Origin: Bacteroides sp.
GTDB lineage: Bacteria; Bacteroidota; Bacteroidia; Bacteroidales; Bacteroidaceae
Length of the DNA: 64,000 bases
Assembly: GCA_023665805.1 (NCBI GenBank)
Contig: JAMPDJ010000012.1
Coordinates: 27,518 to 91,517 of the forward strand
Direction: 5' to 3'
Shown: positions 17,678 through 26,617 of the stretch, piece after piece
Position numbering within the stretch: position 1 is the first letter of the stretch
Layout: every line of letters begins with the position of its first letter
Made by a program: the position numbers and the translations under genes
The notes under the pieces: generated by a model
The model's input: only the letters and a program-made list of their open reading frames with translations
Told to the model about the DNA's origin: nothing
Database searches by the model: none

Positions 17678-18448
17678 TCATTCCGCCACCTCGAAGTCCT
17701 CGTTGTGTACTCCTCGGATGGCCACGGCATAGCCGCCGAATTCCATGACGAGCTGGCGGTCGCGGTGGATGCGTATTATGTAGCCTTCCATGCCCTTGAA
17801 GGGGCCGGACAGGATGCGCAGTCTGGTGTGGTCCTTGGCGAATTTTATGAAGGGGTCGCGCAGGAAGGTTATGTTTTCTGGGTGGGCCGTGGCGGCTTCC
17901 ATGAACGGTTGCATCATGCTGTGCGATATGCTGGCGGCCCGGCCCGTGCTGCAATCGTTTACCAAATGGTATTGGGGGTAGTTGGATTTTAAGAAGGATT
18001 GCAGGTCGGACGGTTCGCCTTGAAGAAAAACGAGGCCGCTTACCGATGGCACTCGTACCTTGGTCACGCCCCGGCCGTCGCTTTTTTGCTTGTACCTATA
18101 TGAATAATGTACAAAGCATGGGTGAGCGGAATCGGGGTGGGACAGATTGTAGGCATCAATCTGCTTCTTGAAAAGTTCGACACGTTTGTTGTGCAGATAG
18201 ATGTATCCCCATGGGAGGGCCTGGGGAGCATGTGGTGAGGTGACGGTACGTGTGACGCCTCCTGCGACGGTGGTGGAATTTGTGGGGGAGGAGAGGGGGA
18301 GGGATGATTCGCATACGGATACACCCTCTATACCTGAGGCCGAAGATGTTTCGGCCTCAGCAATATGGATGCCGTTGGAGAAACGCCGGTTGTCGGAGCC
18401 ATGGTTCTCGCTGGCGGTAGAAAGAGAAGTAGAGCAATCCTGCGTCAT
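17678..18448 (-). CDS. upxY: UpxY-family transcription antiterminator (NusG-like), head of the capsule locus
   Basis: This NusG paralog of 256 residues would let RNA polymerase read through the long capsule operon. The NGN-type domain starts near residue 78 (PWGYIYLHNKRVELFKKQI), and the KOW-type end reads RLRILSGPFKGMEGYIIRIH, with QLVMEFGGYAVAI after it. Residues 1-75 are low-complexity, rich in Ser/Thr/Glu, and unlike NusG; the true start could be further in. In Bacteroides, UpxY proteins are encoded first in each capsule locus and act on their own operon. Here it is first too, but 1.6 kb of mobile-element remnants separate it from the acyltransferase. Confidence 0.85.
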   Translation of the reverse strand: MTQDCSTSLSTASENHGSDNRRFSNGIHIAEAETSSASGIEGVSVCESSLPLSSPTNSTTVAGGVTRTVTSPHAPQALPWGYIYLHNKRVELFKKQIDAYNLSHPDSAHPCFVHYSYRYKQKSDGRGVTKVRVPSVSGLVFLQGEPSDLQSFLKSNYPQYHLVNDCSTGRAASISHSMMQPFMEAATAHPENITFLRDPFIKFAKDHTRLRILSGPFKGMEGYIIRIHRDRQLVMEFGGYAVAIRGVHNEDFEVAE

Positions 18449-18857
18449 GTTTCCTCTGACTACTGTATGTCATTGCTGGCTATTGTCACCTGGGAGAATA
18501 GTTCCAGTCTTGCAACGACTCTGTCCATATTTCAATGTTTTTATGTCTGCCGTGGGTGCGCAAAGGTCAGTACGGCCTTGTTGCATGTGCGCTCCTTGGC
18601 ATCGGTCTCTACCGTTACTGGCCGGTCTTGGATTGTCAAGAATCCGACTTCGGGTACAAAAGTAATACTTTTTTCGGAATACTCTGTCGCTTTTAACGAA
18701 AAAAACATTCGACTGTGACTACGGCACGACGACATCACGCATGGAGTTCTGTGCATGACCGTCATGTGGGAGATGTTTTCATCCGGACATTACCGCATGT
18801 CTCCTTGGGAGGGATTACCGAAGGTTTGCCGGATGGGAGAGTGCGAGGGGTGGCCGT
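18449..18857. other. Leader/promoter region between dnaG and upxY
   Basis: A 409-base stretch with no believable gene on either strand; the small open frames show no family features. It holds a TAnnTTTG promoter element on the minus strand (18664-18657) and about 200 bases of leader before upxY. UpxY-type regulators act on the leader of their own operon, so target structures may lie here, but I cannot point to a specific one. Confidence 0.5.
18657..18664 (-). promoter_or_regulatory. Candidate Bacteroidetes -7 element for upxY/capsule operon
   Basis: TACTTTTG on the minus strand matches the TAnnTTTG consensus. No clear TTTG lies 19-20 bases upstream, so the match is partial. Transcription would start near 18650. 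Confidence 0.5.
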
Positions 18858-20915
18858 TCAAACCAGCACCCTGTCGCCGCATTCCTTGGCAAGGCGGCTT
18901 TCTGCGTCTTTAAGCTCTTTGAATTTCGCCAGTAGCTGCATGCCTTGGTCTTTGGGGGTGGAGGGGTTCTTTATGTCGGCAAGGACGCTTTTGATTTGCT
19001 GTCGCACGATGGACAGTTTCATGTCGGCGAGGACGTGGGTGGTGAGTTCCATCAGGCGGTCGCCGTCGGTGGTGACTTGCTTGGTGCGGCTGTGGTACTT
19101 GCTGAGTTCCTCCTTGTCCATGCATAGCTGGAAGGCGGCTTGGGAAAGCCGGATGTCGGGGTGGCCCAGAAAGAACTTCTCGGCCACGAAACTCTCGTCG
19201 TGGACATGTTCCATGGCTTGGTTCATGATTGTCTGCGCCGTGGGGTTGGCAAAGGTGAGCCCGTCTTGGGTGAGGGAGAGGAAAATGAATTCCGCCACGG
19301 ACAAGGGCACGCTGCTGCCATCCTCGTCTTCGGCCTGGCAGATGATCTGCTCTCCGTATCGGACAATGAGTTGGGCCAGCAGAAGTTCCACTCCCGTGTA
19401 GGCCTGCGCAGCCGTTTGGGCGCTGGAAGGCAGTGGCGTTTCTGTCTCTGTATGGCCGGCGGTATCGGTGGGGACCGACGGGTCTGCCGAGGTCTCGGCC
19501 GAAGCGTCGGCGTCATGCCCGGTGTCGTGCGGAGATGTCTGTTGCCGTGGATATTGTGCCTGTTGCAGCGGGGAGTTGCGGCGTTTGTGTTCTTCCTCCC
19601 GGTTTTTGGACATGCGGTCCAGCACGGCACGGTGTATCATGCCCTCGTCCATGCGCAGGGTCTGTGCCGTCTCGCGGATATAGAGCGAGCGGGTGATTTC
19701 GTCGGGGATGCAGGCTATGCTGGTGACTATTTCCGTTACCATCCGGCTCATCTTGCGAGGGTCGTCTTGGGACTGTTTCAGCAAGATGTCCGTCTTGAAG
19801 CGCAAGAAGTCCACCTGGTGCTGCTCCACGTATTCGCGGAATTCCGTTGCATCGTGCTTGCGTGCAAAGCTGTCCGGGTCGTCGCCGTCGGGCAGGAGCA
19901 GAATCTTGACGTTCATTCCTACTGCCAGGAGCATGTCCGTTCCTCTCTGGGCGGCGTGTATGCCTGCGTCGTCGCCATCGTAGAGCAGGACGATGTTGTC
20001 CGTGAAGCGGTGGAGAAGATGAATCTGCTCGTTGGTGAGAGCCGTGCCCGAGTTGGCCACCACGTTCTCTATGCCGCACTGGTGCATGGATATGACGTCG
20101 GTGTATCCCTCCACCATGTACACCTGCCCCATCTTCACTATCGCCTGTTTGGCCTGGAAGAGACCGTAGAGTTCGCGACGCTTGCTGTAGATGGCGGATT
20201 CCGGGGAGTTCTGGTATTTCACGGCCACGCCCTTGGTGGCTGCGTCCAGCACGCGTCCGCCGAATCCCACCACCTTGCCGCTCACGGTGTGCCATGGGAA
20301 TATCACGCGTCCCCGGAAGCGGTCGGCCAGGCTGCCGTCGTCGCGTTTCAAGGACAGGCCGGTGCTCAGCAGGTATTGCTCGCGGTAGCCCTCCTTTATG
20401 GCGCTCCGGCTCATGGTGTCGCGTTCGCTGCCAGGGCAGTATCCCAATTGGAACTTGTCCACGATGTCGTCCCTGAAACCGCGTTCGCGGAAGTACGCTA
20501 GGCCTATGGCGCGTCCGTCGGTGGTGTCGTGCATCTGCGTCCGGAACCACCGTAGCGCCCATTCGTTCAGGATGAACATGCTTTCTCTGTCGTTCCGGGC
20601 TGCGCGCTCCTCGTCGGTCAGTTCTTTTTCCTCCACCTGTATGCCGTACTTCCTGGCCAGATAGCGCAGGGCGTCGGGGTAGGACATTTGCTCGTGCTCC
20701 ATGATGAAGCCAACCGGGGTGCCTCCCTTGCCGCAGGCAAAGCACTTGCAATAATTCTTGGCCGGGGAAACGATGAAGGATGGGGTGCGGTCGTCGTGGA
20801 ACGGGCACAGACCCTTGTAGTTGGCACCGGTCTTCCTGAGGGTGACGAAGTCCGATACCACGTCTACAATCTGTGCGGCCTCGATTATCTTGTCTGTGGT
20901 AATTCTGTCTATCAT
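18858..20915 (-). CDS. dnaG: DNA primase
   Basis: This is the replicative primase that lays RNA primers at the fork. From the ATG at 20915 it has 685 residues. The zinc-binding domain has C37, H40, C58 and C61 (CPFHDD, CKCFACGKGG). The TOPRIM core includes YMVEGYTDVIS and LLYDGDDAGIHAA. Residues about 430-515 are a charged linker (KNREEEHKRRN onward), followed by a C-terminal helicase-binding-type helical domain. The frame is open to 20993, but the promoter element at 20991-20998 would put the transcript start inside that extension, and MIDRITTDKI is the usual DnaG opening. It ends 409 bases before the capsule regulator, on the same strand. Confidence 0.97.
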   Translation of the reverse strand: MIDRITTDKIIEAAQIVDVVSDFVTLRKTGANYKGLCPFHDDRTPSFIVSPAKNYCKCFACGKGGTPVGFIMEHEQMSYPDALRYLARKYGIQVEEKELTDEERAARNDRESMFILNEWALRWFRTQMHDTTDGRAIGLAYFRERGFRDDIVDKFQLGYCPGSERDTMSRSAIKEGYREQYLLSTGLSLKRDDGSLADRFRGRVIFPWHTVSGKVVGFGGRVLDAATKGVAVKYQNSPESAIYSKRRELYGLFQAKQAIVKMGQVYMVEGYTDVISMHQCGIENVVANSGTALTNEQIHLLHRFTDNIVLLYDGDDAGIHAAQRGTDMLLAVGMNVKILLLPDGDDPDSFARKHDATEFREYVEQHQVDFLRFKTDILLKQSQDDPRKMSRMVTEIVTSIACIPDEITRSLYIRETAQTLRMDEGMIHRAVLDRMSKNREEEHKRRNSPLQQAQYPRQQTSPHDTGHDADASAETSADPSVPTDTAGHTETETPLPSSAQTAAQAYTGVELLLAQLIVRYGEQIICQAEDEDGSSVPLSVAEFIFLSLTQDGLTFANPTAQTIMNQAMEHVHDESFVAEKFFLGHPDIRLSQAAFQLCMDKEELSKYHSRTKQVTTDGDRLMELTTHVLADMKLSIVRQQIKSVLADIKNPSTPKDQGMQLLAKFKELKDAESRLAKECGDRVLV

Positions 20916-20990
20916 GGGGCGGAATGTGGCATTGCGCTTACGCGCCATGCACGCTTGGGGGAGTGGACGTTGTGTGTGTAATCCCGACTG

Positions 20991-20998
20991 CAAATGTA
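20991..20998 (-). promoter_or_regulatory. Candidate -7 element for dnaG
   Basis: TACATTTG on the minus strand fits TAnnTTTG. The -33 position has GTG instead of TTTG. Transcription starting near 20984 argues against the longer dnaG reading frame. Confidence 0.5.
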
Positions 20999-21095
20999 CG
21001 ATAAAAACACGAGATTACACACCGGTATGGCAAATAAGGTTGGTAATGTTCACGTATTGTCGGTGCCCCGATAATAGTATTGTCAGGGTCACGTC

Positions 21096-21127
21096 TATAG
21101 TATTGTCACTCCCCCGACAATACTATA
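21096..21127. promoter_or_regulatory. 12-bp hairpin built on repeated TAGTATTGTC units upstream of dnaG
   Basis: TATAGTATTGTC at 21096-21107 pairs perfectly with 21116-21127 across an 8-base loop. A further direct TAGTATTGTCA lies at 21075-21085, with weaker GTATTGTC-like units near 21054 and 21144. There is no T-run, so this looks less like a terminator than an operator or structured element, about 100 bases upstream of the dnaG promoter. Confidence 0.5.
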
Positions 21128-21282
21128 ATCAAGGTTGCGACCATACTGTCGGCGAGACCGCCTTTTGACAGGGATTGTCAGGCGTAAGAATCTTTCCATG
21201 TCTTTGCCGTACGGGAGATTGACGGGATGGGCGTGTCGTAGTTGACAAGAATAGCCTCGTCTTAACCGCACGTTAACCCAAA

Positions 21283-21323
21283 TCTAATGACCTGTTCGGG
21301 TTAAACCCGAATCGGTCATTAGA
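21283..21323. repeat. Imperfect 41-base palindrome at the left end of the dispersed element
   Basis: Bases 21283-21302 are the inverse of 21304-21323 apart from two mismatches, so the left end of the repeat element carries an extra inverted copy of its own terminus. It could be a relic of a second element end or an imprecise insertion. Confidence 0.7.
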
Positions 21324-21501
21324 ACGTCAAATTGTATAAACCAGATGATTTGTATTGCCTTTTCCTCTATTTTGCCCTTCTCTTCGCCGTCTTGCTTCCC
21401 GTTTGGTCTTGCCATAGCTCGCTATGCCTTCGACAAAACGGTTGCAATACGAACGAATGTAAGGGCAAAACGGATTGGAAATCTAATGACCGATTCGGGT
21501 T
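21304..21501. mobile_element. 198-bp MITE-like dispersed repeat (copy 1)
   Basis: Perfect 20-bp inverted repeats bound it: AACCCGAATCGGTCATTAGA at 21304-21323 and its complement at 21482-21501. A second inner inverted pair (TTTTGCCCTT and its complement) suggests the whole element can fold. No protein-coding frame is evident. The first 54 bases recur at 63948-64000 with about 87% identity, so this is a family. Its right end lies 8 bases from the fba terminator hairpin. Confidence 0.8.
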
Positions 21502-21550
21502 AAAAAAGGAACAGGAGGCAATCCCCGATGTCCGAGGTTCGCCTCCTGTT
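21502..21550 (-). terminator. Intrinsic terminator of fba
   Basis: AACAGGAGGC (21510-21519) pairs with GCCTCCTGTT (21541-21550); on the minus strand the stem is followed by six Ts. It lies 73 bases after the aldolase stop codon. Confidence 0.85.
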
Positions 21551-21622
21551 ATTAAGAAACTCCCTTGGGCCTTGACTCAACGGAATATGCCGTTAGGGGT
21601 AAGGCCGGGGGGCGGTGCGTGA

Positions 21623-22621
21623 TTACATCTTGTCGTTTGAACCGAGCACGTTCATGATCTTGTGGATGTACATCTTCTTCATGTTCTCGCGAGCGGGCTT
21701 GAGGTACTGGCGAGGATCGAAGTGTCCGGGGTTCTCGGCGAAGTGCTTGCGGATGGCAGCGGTCATGGCCAGACGAGAGTCGGAGTCGATGTTGATCTTG
21801 CAAACTGCGCTCTTGGCAGCCTGACGCAGCTGCTCCTCGGGGATGCCCACTGCATCGGGCAACTTGCCGCCGTACTGGTTGATGGTGTCAACCTCGTCCT
21901 GAGGAACTGAAGATGAACCGTGCAGCACGATGGGGAAGCCGGGCAGCTGCTTTTCGATTTCGGCGAGAACGTCGAATGCCAATGGAGGAGGAACCAGCTT
22001 GCCGGTCTTGGGGTCTACGGTGCACTGCTCGCGAGTGAACTTGTAAGCACCGTGGCTGGTGCCGATGGAGATGGCGAGAGAGTCGCAGCCTGAACGGGTA
22101 GAGAAGTCCACGACCTCCTCGGGCTTGGTGTAGTGGGAAACGGCAGAGGAAACCTCGTCCTCTACGCCTGCCAATACGCCCAGCTCGGCCTCTACGGTTA
22201 CGTCATACTGGTGTGCGTAGTCCACAACTTTCTTGGTGAGGGCGATGTTCTCCTCATAGGGAAGGTGAGAACCGTCGATCATCACTGAGGAGAAACCGTT
22301 GTCGATGCACTCCTTGCAGATCTCAAAGCTGTCGCCGTGGTCGAGGTGCAGTACAATCTGGGGATGCTCGCAGCCCAGTTCCTTGGCATATTCCACAGCA
22401 CCCTGTGCCATGTAGCGGAGGATGGTGCCGTTGGCGTATGCACGTGCGCCCTTGGATACCTGCATGATAACGGGTGACTTGCACTCTACGGCAGCCTGTA
22501 CGATGGCCTGCATCTGCTCCATGGTGTTGAAGTTGAATGCTGGGATGGCATAGCCGCCTGCTACTGCCTTGGCGAACATTTCACGGGTGTTCACCAGACC
22601 CAATTCCTTGTAACTTGTCAT
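21623..22621 (-). CDS. fba: Class II fructose-1,6-bisphosphate aldolase
   Basis: This 332-residue zinc-dependent aldolase of glycolysis and gluconeogenesis cleaves fructose 1,6-bisphosphate to dihydroxyacetone phosphate and glyceraldehyde 3-phosphate in the cytoplasm. Visible landmarks are YAIPAFNFNTMEQMQAI near the start, VLHLDHGDSFEICKECI with the catalytic/zinc HxDH near residue 110, VMIDGSHLPYEENI, and FPIVLHGSSSVPQDEV with a zinc histidine. SIGTSHGAYKF provides the other zinc and phosphate ligands. The length is as usual for the family. A monocistronic unit is likely: it has its own terminator and a 140-base upstream gap. No TAnnTTTG box was found for it. Confidence 0.96.
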   Translation of the reverse strand: MTSYKELGLVNTREMFAKAVAGGYAIPAFNFNTMEQMQAIVQAAVECKSPVIMQVSKGARAYANGTILRYMAQGAVEYAKELGCEHPQIVLHLDHGDSFEICKECIDNGFSSVMIDGSHLPYEENIALTKKVVDYAHQYDVTVEAELGVLAGVEDEVSSAVSHYTKPEEVVDFSTRSGCDSLAISIGTSHGAYKFTREQCTVDPKTGKLVPPPLAFDVLAEIEKQLPGFPIVLHGSSSVPQDEVDTINQYGGKLPDAVGIPEEQLRQAAKSAVCKINIDSDSRLAMTAAIRKHFAENPGHFDPRQYLKPARENMKKMYIHKIMNVLGSNDKM

Positions 22622-22762
22622 TGTTGTAATGTAATTAAAGGGTTATTGTTAGTTTATGAGTTTAGATTCATACCTTAATATATAATATGCGCGCGAAAGA
22701 GCCTCTGTGTGTGTCGCCTCCATGCCGGGAGCTTGCTTGGAGAGACCCTGAGCGTGAATGTG

Positions 22763-23812
22763 TCACAGGGTCTTCACCAGATAGACGACCACAGGAAGGT
22801 GGTCGCTGTATCCGTCAAGCCACACGCCGCGGGAGTGTGTGCGCTTGGGTGTTCCCTTGCCGGCACCTTCGCTCTGGATGAGATAGTCGCGACGGAAGAT
22901 GTGGTAGGAATGCAGTGTGAGGGAATTATAGGTGTTGGCCTTGTATTCCTCGACGAGATTGCTGTTGAGCACTATCTGGTCGAAGAGGTTCCATGCGCCT
23001 TGATAGGATAGCGTTCCTTGGCCTTTCTTGCGGAGAATGTCCCACCAGGGGTTGAAGAAATCACCCTTTCCCATGTCCTTGATGCTGCGACGCGCTCCTA
23101 GGCACTGGGCCATGGAGGCATTGTCGGGGTCATCGTTCATGTCGCCCATTACCATGATGTGCTGGCTCGGGTCGGCCTGGCTGATGCTGTCGGTGAGGGC
23201 GCGTACCTGGCGGCCTCCGTATTCGCGGAAGATGCTTTCCGCTGCACGGCTGGGCCAATGGCATACGATTACCGTGACATTGTCGCCGGCCAGCTTGCCC
23301 TGTACGCACAGGAAGGGACGTGTACGGCGAACGGTGTCGCCATTTTCGTAGACATAGTCCTTGGTGAAGGACTTGGTCACCTTGAAGGCCTTTGGATTGT
23401 AGAGCAGTGCGCAGTCCACGCCACGCTTGTCGGGACCCTCGATGTGGACATAGCGGAAGCCTCGCTTCTGCATGGCCGGCTGTGCCATGAGGTCGTCCAA
23501 GGCTCGGGAGTTCTCCACCTCGCTGACACCTATGATGCTGGCGCCATAGGGCAGCTTGTCTGTACCCAGCTCGCCGAGCACACGGGCGAGATTGGCCAGT
23601 TTGTGTTCGTACTTGAGCTTGTTCCAATGGTAGGAACCGTCGGGCGTGAATTCCCAGTCGTTCTTGCCTTCGTCGTGGCAGGTGTCAAACAGGTTCTCCA
23701 GATTGTAGAAGGCCACGGCGTGCATCTGCAGTTTGCGGTCCTGGGCAAAAGCCTGCAGTGCCAAGGCGCATACAAGAAGAAGAAGGATGGGCAGGCGGTA
23801 CGTTCTTTTCAT
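22763..23812 (-). CDS. Secreted endonuclease/exonuclease/phosphatase family protein
   Basis: This 349-residue protein has a Sec signal peptide (MKRTYRLPILLLLVCALALQAFAQ), so it is exported to the periplasm or surface. The EEP (DNase I-like) fold shows AVAFYNLENLFDT, IIGVSEVENSRALDDL with the metal-binding Glu, VIVCHWPSRAAES, VMGDMNDDPDNAS and YSDHLPVVVYL with the catalytic SDH. It would hydrolyse phosphodiesters in nucleic acids or a related substrate. The ATG at 23812 is used because the signal peptide starts there. It is divergent from the TonB-dependent receptor, which suggests a shared nutrient role. A short inverted repeat overlaps its stop codon. Confidence 0.9.
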   Translation of the reverse strand: MKRTYRLPILLLLVCALALQAFAQDRKLQMHAVAFYNLENLFDTCHDEGKNDWEFTPDGSYHWNKLKYEHKLANLARVLGELGTDKLPYGASIIGVSEVENSRALDDLMAQPAMQKRGFRYVHIEGPDKRGVDCALLYNPKAFKVTKSFTKDYVYENGDTVRRTRPFLCVQGKLAGDNVTVIVCHWPSRAAESIFREYGGRQVRALTDSISQADPSQHIMVMGDMNDDPDNASMAQCLGARRSIKDMGKGDFFNPWWDILRKKGQGTLSYQGAWNLFDQIVLNSNLVEEYKANTYNSLTLHSYHIFRRDYLIQSEGAGKGTPKRTHSRGVWLDGYSDHLPVVVYLVKTL

Positions 23813-23891
23813 AAAATACATCGTTGTTTTGGGGTGCCATGGTGTCGTAGTGTCGTATGCCTACGGCTATCCATGCTATATTCATGCACTG

Positions 23892-23899
23892 CAAAGTTA
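23892..23899 (-). promoter_or_regulatory. Candidate -7 element for the EEP-family gene
   Basis: TAACTTTG on the minus strand matches TAnnTTTG, about 80 bases before the start codon. No TTTG at -33. Confidence 0.5.
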
Positions 23900-23973
23900 G
23901 TGCTTTTTTGGGAAAAAGGGGGGCTTTAGTGTGAAAATTAACAGAGTGTCACCGTTTTGCAGATATTTCTTCA

Positions 23974-23981
23974 TAACTTTG
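23974..23981 (+). promoter_or_regulatory. Candidate -7 element for the TonB-dependent receptor operon
   Basis: TAACTTTG, 36 bases upstream of the start codon at 24018. A TTTG occurs upstream but only 14 bases away, so the -33 box is not canonical. It forms a divergent pair with the element at 23892. Confidence 0.55.
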
Positions 23982-24017
23982 TAGTGACAAAATATATTAT
24001 AAAAGACATTAAACATT

Positions 24018-26582
24018 ATGAAGAAACAGTTTCAACTGACGGCTCTGGTTCTGTTGGCGGCCATGAACGGCTGGGCGCAGGGCATTGCAGAGTCGGAGGA
24101 GGATTCGACCGTCATGGCCATTGATGCCAGCGATTTTACCATCTCGGAGTCGCAATTGGGCGAAGATGACGATATGACCTCGGACATCATCCAGGTGGGT
24201 TCTTCCAGCAATCTCTACACCAGCAACATCGGCTGGACATGGAGTGTTGCCAGATTCAAGTTCCGTGCATTGGACAACAAGTACAATGACGTGTACATCA
24301 ACGGAGTGCAGGCCAACCAGGTGGAGAGCGGACGTTTCCAGTTCTCCAATATAGGCGGTATGAACGACGCGGCCCGGAACAAGGATGCGGCAAACCCGTT
24401 CGAGAGCAATTCATATGGCATGCCCGGTCTGGGCGGAAGCACCAATTATGACTTCCGTGCCTCTGCCATGAGTACCGGCAGCAAGGTGACCTTGAGCGGA
24501 CTGAACCGCAACTACACGTTGCGTGGCGTCTTTTCGCACGGTACGGGGCTGAGCAAGAACGGTTGGGCCTTCTATGGCTCCTTGGCTTACCGTTGGAGCA
24601 ATATGGAAACAGCTGCCGCGGATGGTACTTTCTACAACAGCCTATCGTATCTGCTGTCCTTGTCAAAGAAGTGGGACAACGGCCATTCTCTGAATCTCGC
24701 CACATGGGGCAATCCCACGGAACGTGCCCAGCAGGGCGCCAGCACGGACGAGGCTTATTGGTTGGCCAATGACCGTCAGTACAATCCCTATTGGGGCTGG
24801 CAGAACGGCAAGAAGCGTGCCAGCCGCGTGGTGAACGATTTCGCGCCCACGGTGATGCTGACCTGGGACTGGCAGATAAACAACGACATGAAGCTGACCA
24901 CGAGTGCGATGATGCGTTATCAGCTTTACAGCAGCACCAAGTTGGACTACAGCGGCACCAATCCCGCTCCGGACTATTGGAAGAACTTCCCGTCATACAA
25001 TTATGACGTGTGGGGCGATACGGACGGAAGCAACAATAATCTGGATGCCTATAATTCGGCAAAGGAATACTGGCAGAGCGGTACGCGTGCACGCCAGATT
25101 GATTTCGATGAGCTGTACTTCTCCAACCAGCAGCTGAACAAGACGCAGAGCGATGCCATCTACTGGATTCAGGCTCGCCATAACGACCATCTGACGACTT
25201 CGCTGGGCAGCAACTTCAGCTGGAATACCGACAAGGACGGCAAGTTCAATGCCGGCATACAGTTGAGCAATACCAACGGCATGCACTACCAGACGGTGGA
25301 GGACCTGTTGGGCGGAGAGTATTTCCATAATACGGACCGTCACCTTGTGGGCACGTATACCGACGACGATACTCGTGTGGACTATGACCTGAACAATCCC
25401 AACAAACGTCTGAAGGTTGGCGACCGTTATGCGTACGACTATAATATAATGGTGCAGAAGTTCAACGCCTATACTTCATACGCCCGCAACATGGGGATCA
25501 GTCACACTTATGTCGCAGCCCGTCTGGGCGGTTCGCGCATGTGGCGCGAGGGCAACATGAGGAACGGCCTTTTTGCGGACAACAGTTATGGCGAGAGTGG
25601 CGTGGCAGGCTTCTTGGACGGTGGCGTGAAGTTGGCCAGCACGATGAATCTGGGACATGGACATGCCATCAGCCTGGGTGCGGGATTCGAGGCCAAGAGT
25701 CCCAATGCGCGCGATGCCTTTATCTGTCCCGAGAAGATGAACGACTTTGTGTATAACCTCAGGAACGAGAAGATTGCCAGTGCCGAGGTGACCTATAGCT
25801 TGAACAACAGCTGGTTGCGCCTGAACCTGACAGGATTCTTCAACCACAAGTATGACGGCACGGAGTGGTCTTGTTTCTATGACGACAACGAAAGCAGCTT
25901 CGTGTATGTCAGCTCGCAGAATATCACAAAACGCAACTATGGTGTGGAATTGGGAGCCAAGTTCAATATTACGTCCAACTTCGACATCACCCTCTTGGGC
26001 ACATGGTCCGAGGCGGAGATTGTCGGTAACACCGATGTGGACTATATGCTCTCCGACAAGGGCGAATTGCGTCGTACAGTATGTTTTGCCGACGGCATGC
26101 GCGAGGGTGGTACGCCTTTGGCTGCTGCAAGCGTCGCGCTCAATTACCGCGTGAACGGTTGGTTCTTGGGCCTTACAGGCAATTACTACGACCGCATATA
26201 CCTGAGCTATAGTCCCGTGACGCGCCTTAAGTCTGTTCAGGACCTGTGGGCCAAGAACAACTATGGCGGTGCCTACATCGATGTGGACGGTACTCCGGTA
26301 TATGCCATCCCCGAGCAGGCCAAAGGCAATGGCGGTTTCGTCTTGGATGCATCCATAGGCCGACAGTTCCGTTTGGGCAAGAATCCTCTGAGCGTGAATC
26401 TCAACCTGAGCAACATTACCAACAACCGCAGCCTGTGTACCGGCGGCTATGAGCAGAGCCGTGCCAATTACAGTGTAAGCGATGGCGCGATAACCAATCG
26501 TACCTATAACTTCCTGAAGAACCCCAAGAAGTACTATGCTCAGGGTATCAACTTTATGCTGAACCTGAACTATCGCTTCTGA
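24018..26582 (+). CDS. TonB-dependent receptor, outer-membrane beta-barrel
   Basis: This 854-residue protein has a signal peptide (MKKQFQLTALVLLAAMNGWAQ). The N-terminal part to about residue 190 resembles a plug domain (KYNDVYINGVQANQVESGRF and the GGMNDAARNKDA segment), and the rest is barrel strands rich in alternating aromatic residues, ending in LNLNYRF with the terminal Phe needed for barrel insertion. It lacks the usual N-terminal carboxypeptidase-like domain and an obvious TonB box, so energy coupling is inferred. No SusD-like partner is nearby; two lipoproteins follow instead. Context (secreted nucleases, OB-fold lipoproteins) points to nucleic-acid fragments or phosphorylated compounds as ligand. 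Confidence 0.85.
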   Translation: MKKQFQLTALVLLAAMNGWAQGIAESEEDSTVMAIDASDFTISESQLGEDDDMTSDIIQVGSSSNLYTSNIGWTWSVARFKFRALDNKYNDVYINGVQANQVESGRFQFSNIGGMNDAARNKDAANPFESNSYGMPGLGGSTNYDFRASAMSTGSKVTLSGLNRNYTLRGVFSHGTGLSKNGWAFYGSLAYRWSNMETAAADGTFYNSLSYLLSLSKKWDNGHSLNLATWGNPTERAQQGASTDEAYWLANDRQYNPYWGWQNGKKRASRVVNDFAPTVMLTWDWQINNDMKLTTSAMMRYQLYSSTKLDYSGTNPAPDYWKNFPSYNYDVWGDTDGSNNNLDAYNSAKEYWQSGTRARQIDFDELYFSNQQLNKTQSDAIYWIQARHNDHLTTSLGSNFSWNTDKDGKFNAGIQLSNTNGMHYQTVEDLLGGEYFHNTDRHLVGTYTDDDTRVDYDLNNPNKRLKVGDRYAYDYNIMVQKFNAYTSYARNMGISHTYVAARLGGSRMWREGNMRNGLFADNSYGESGVAGFLDGGVKLASTMNLGHGHAISLGAGFEAKSPNARDAFICPEKMNDFVYNLRNEKIASAEVTYSLNNSWLRLNLTGFFNHKYDGTEWSCFYDDNESSFVYVSSQNITKRNYGVELGAKFNITSNFDITLLGTWSEAEIVGNTDVDYMLSDKGELRRTVCFADGMREGGTPLAAASVALNYRVNGWFLGLTGNYYDRIYLSYSPVTRLKSVQDLWAKNNYGGAYIDVDGTPVYAIPEQAKGNGGFVLDASIGRQFRLGKNPLSVNLNLSNITNNRSLCTGGYEQSRANYSVSDGAITNRTYNFLKNPKKYYAQGINFMLNLNYRF

Positions 26583-26617
26583 CATAAATAATATATATAA
26601 GGTATATAGACACAGAC

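Noticed and set aside
19140..20501. 453-codon open frame on the plus strand inside dnaG
   Set aside because: Shadow of dnaG; the DnaG zinc and TOPRIM motifs are on the other strand.
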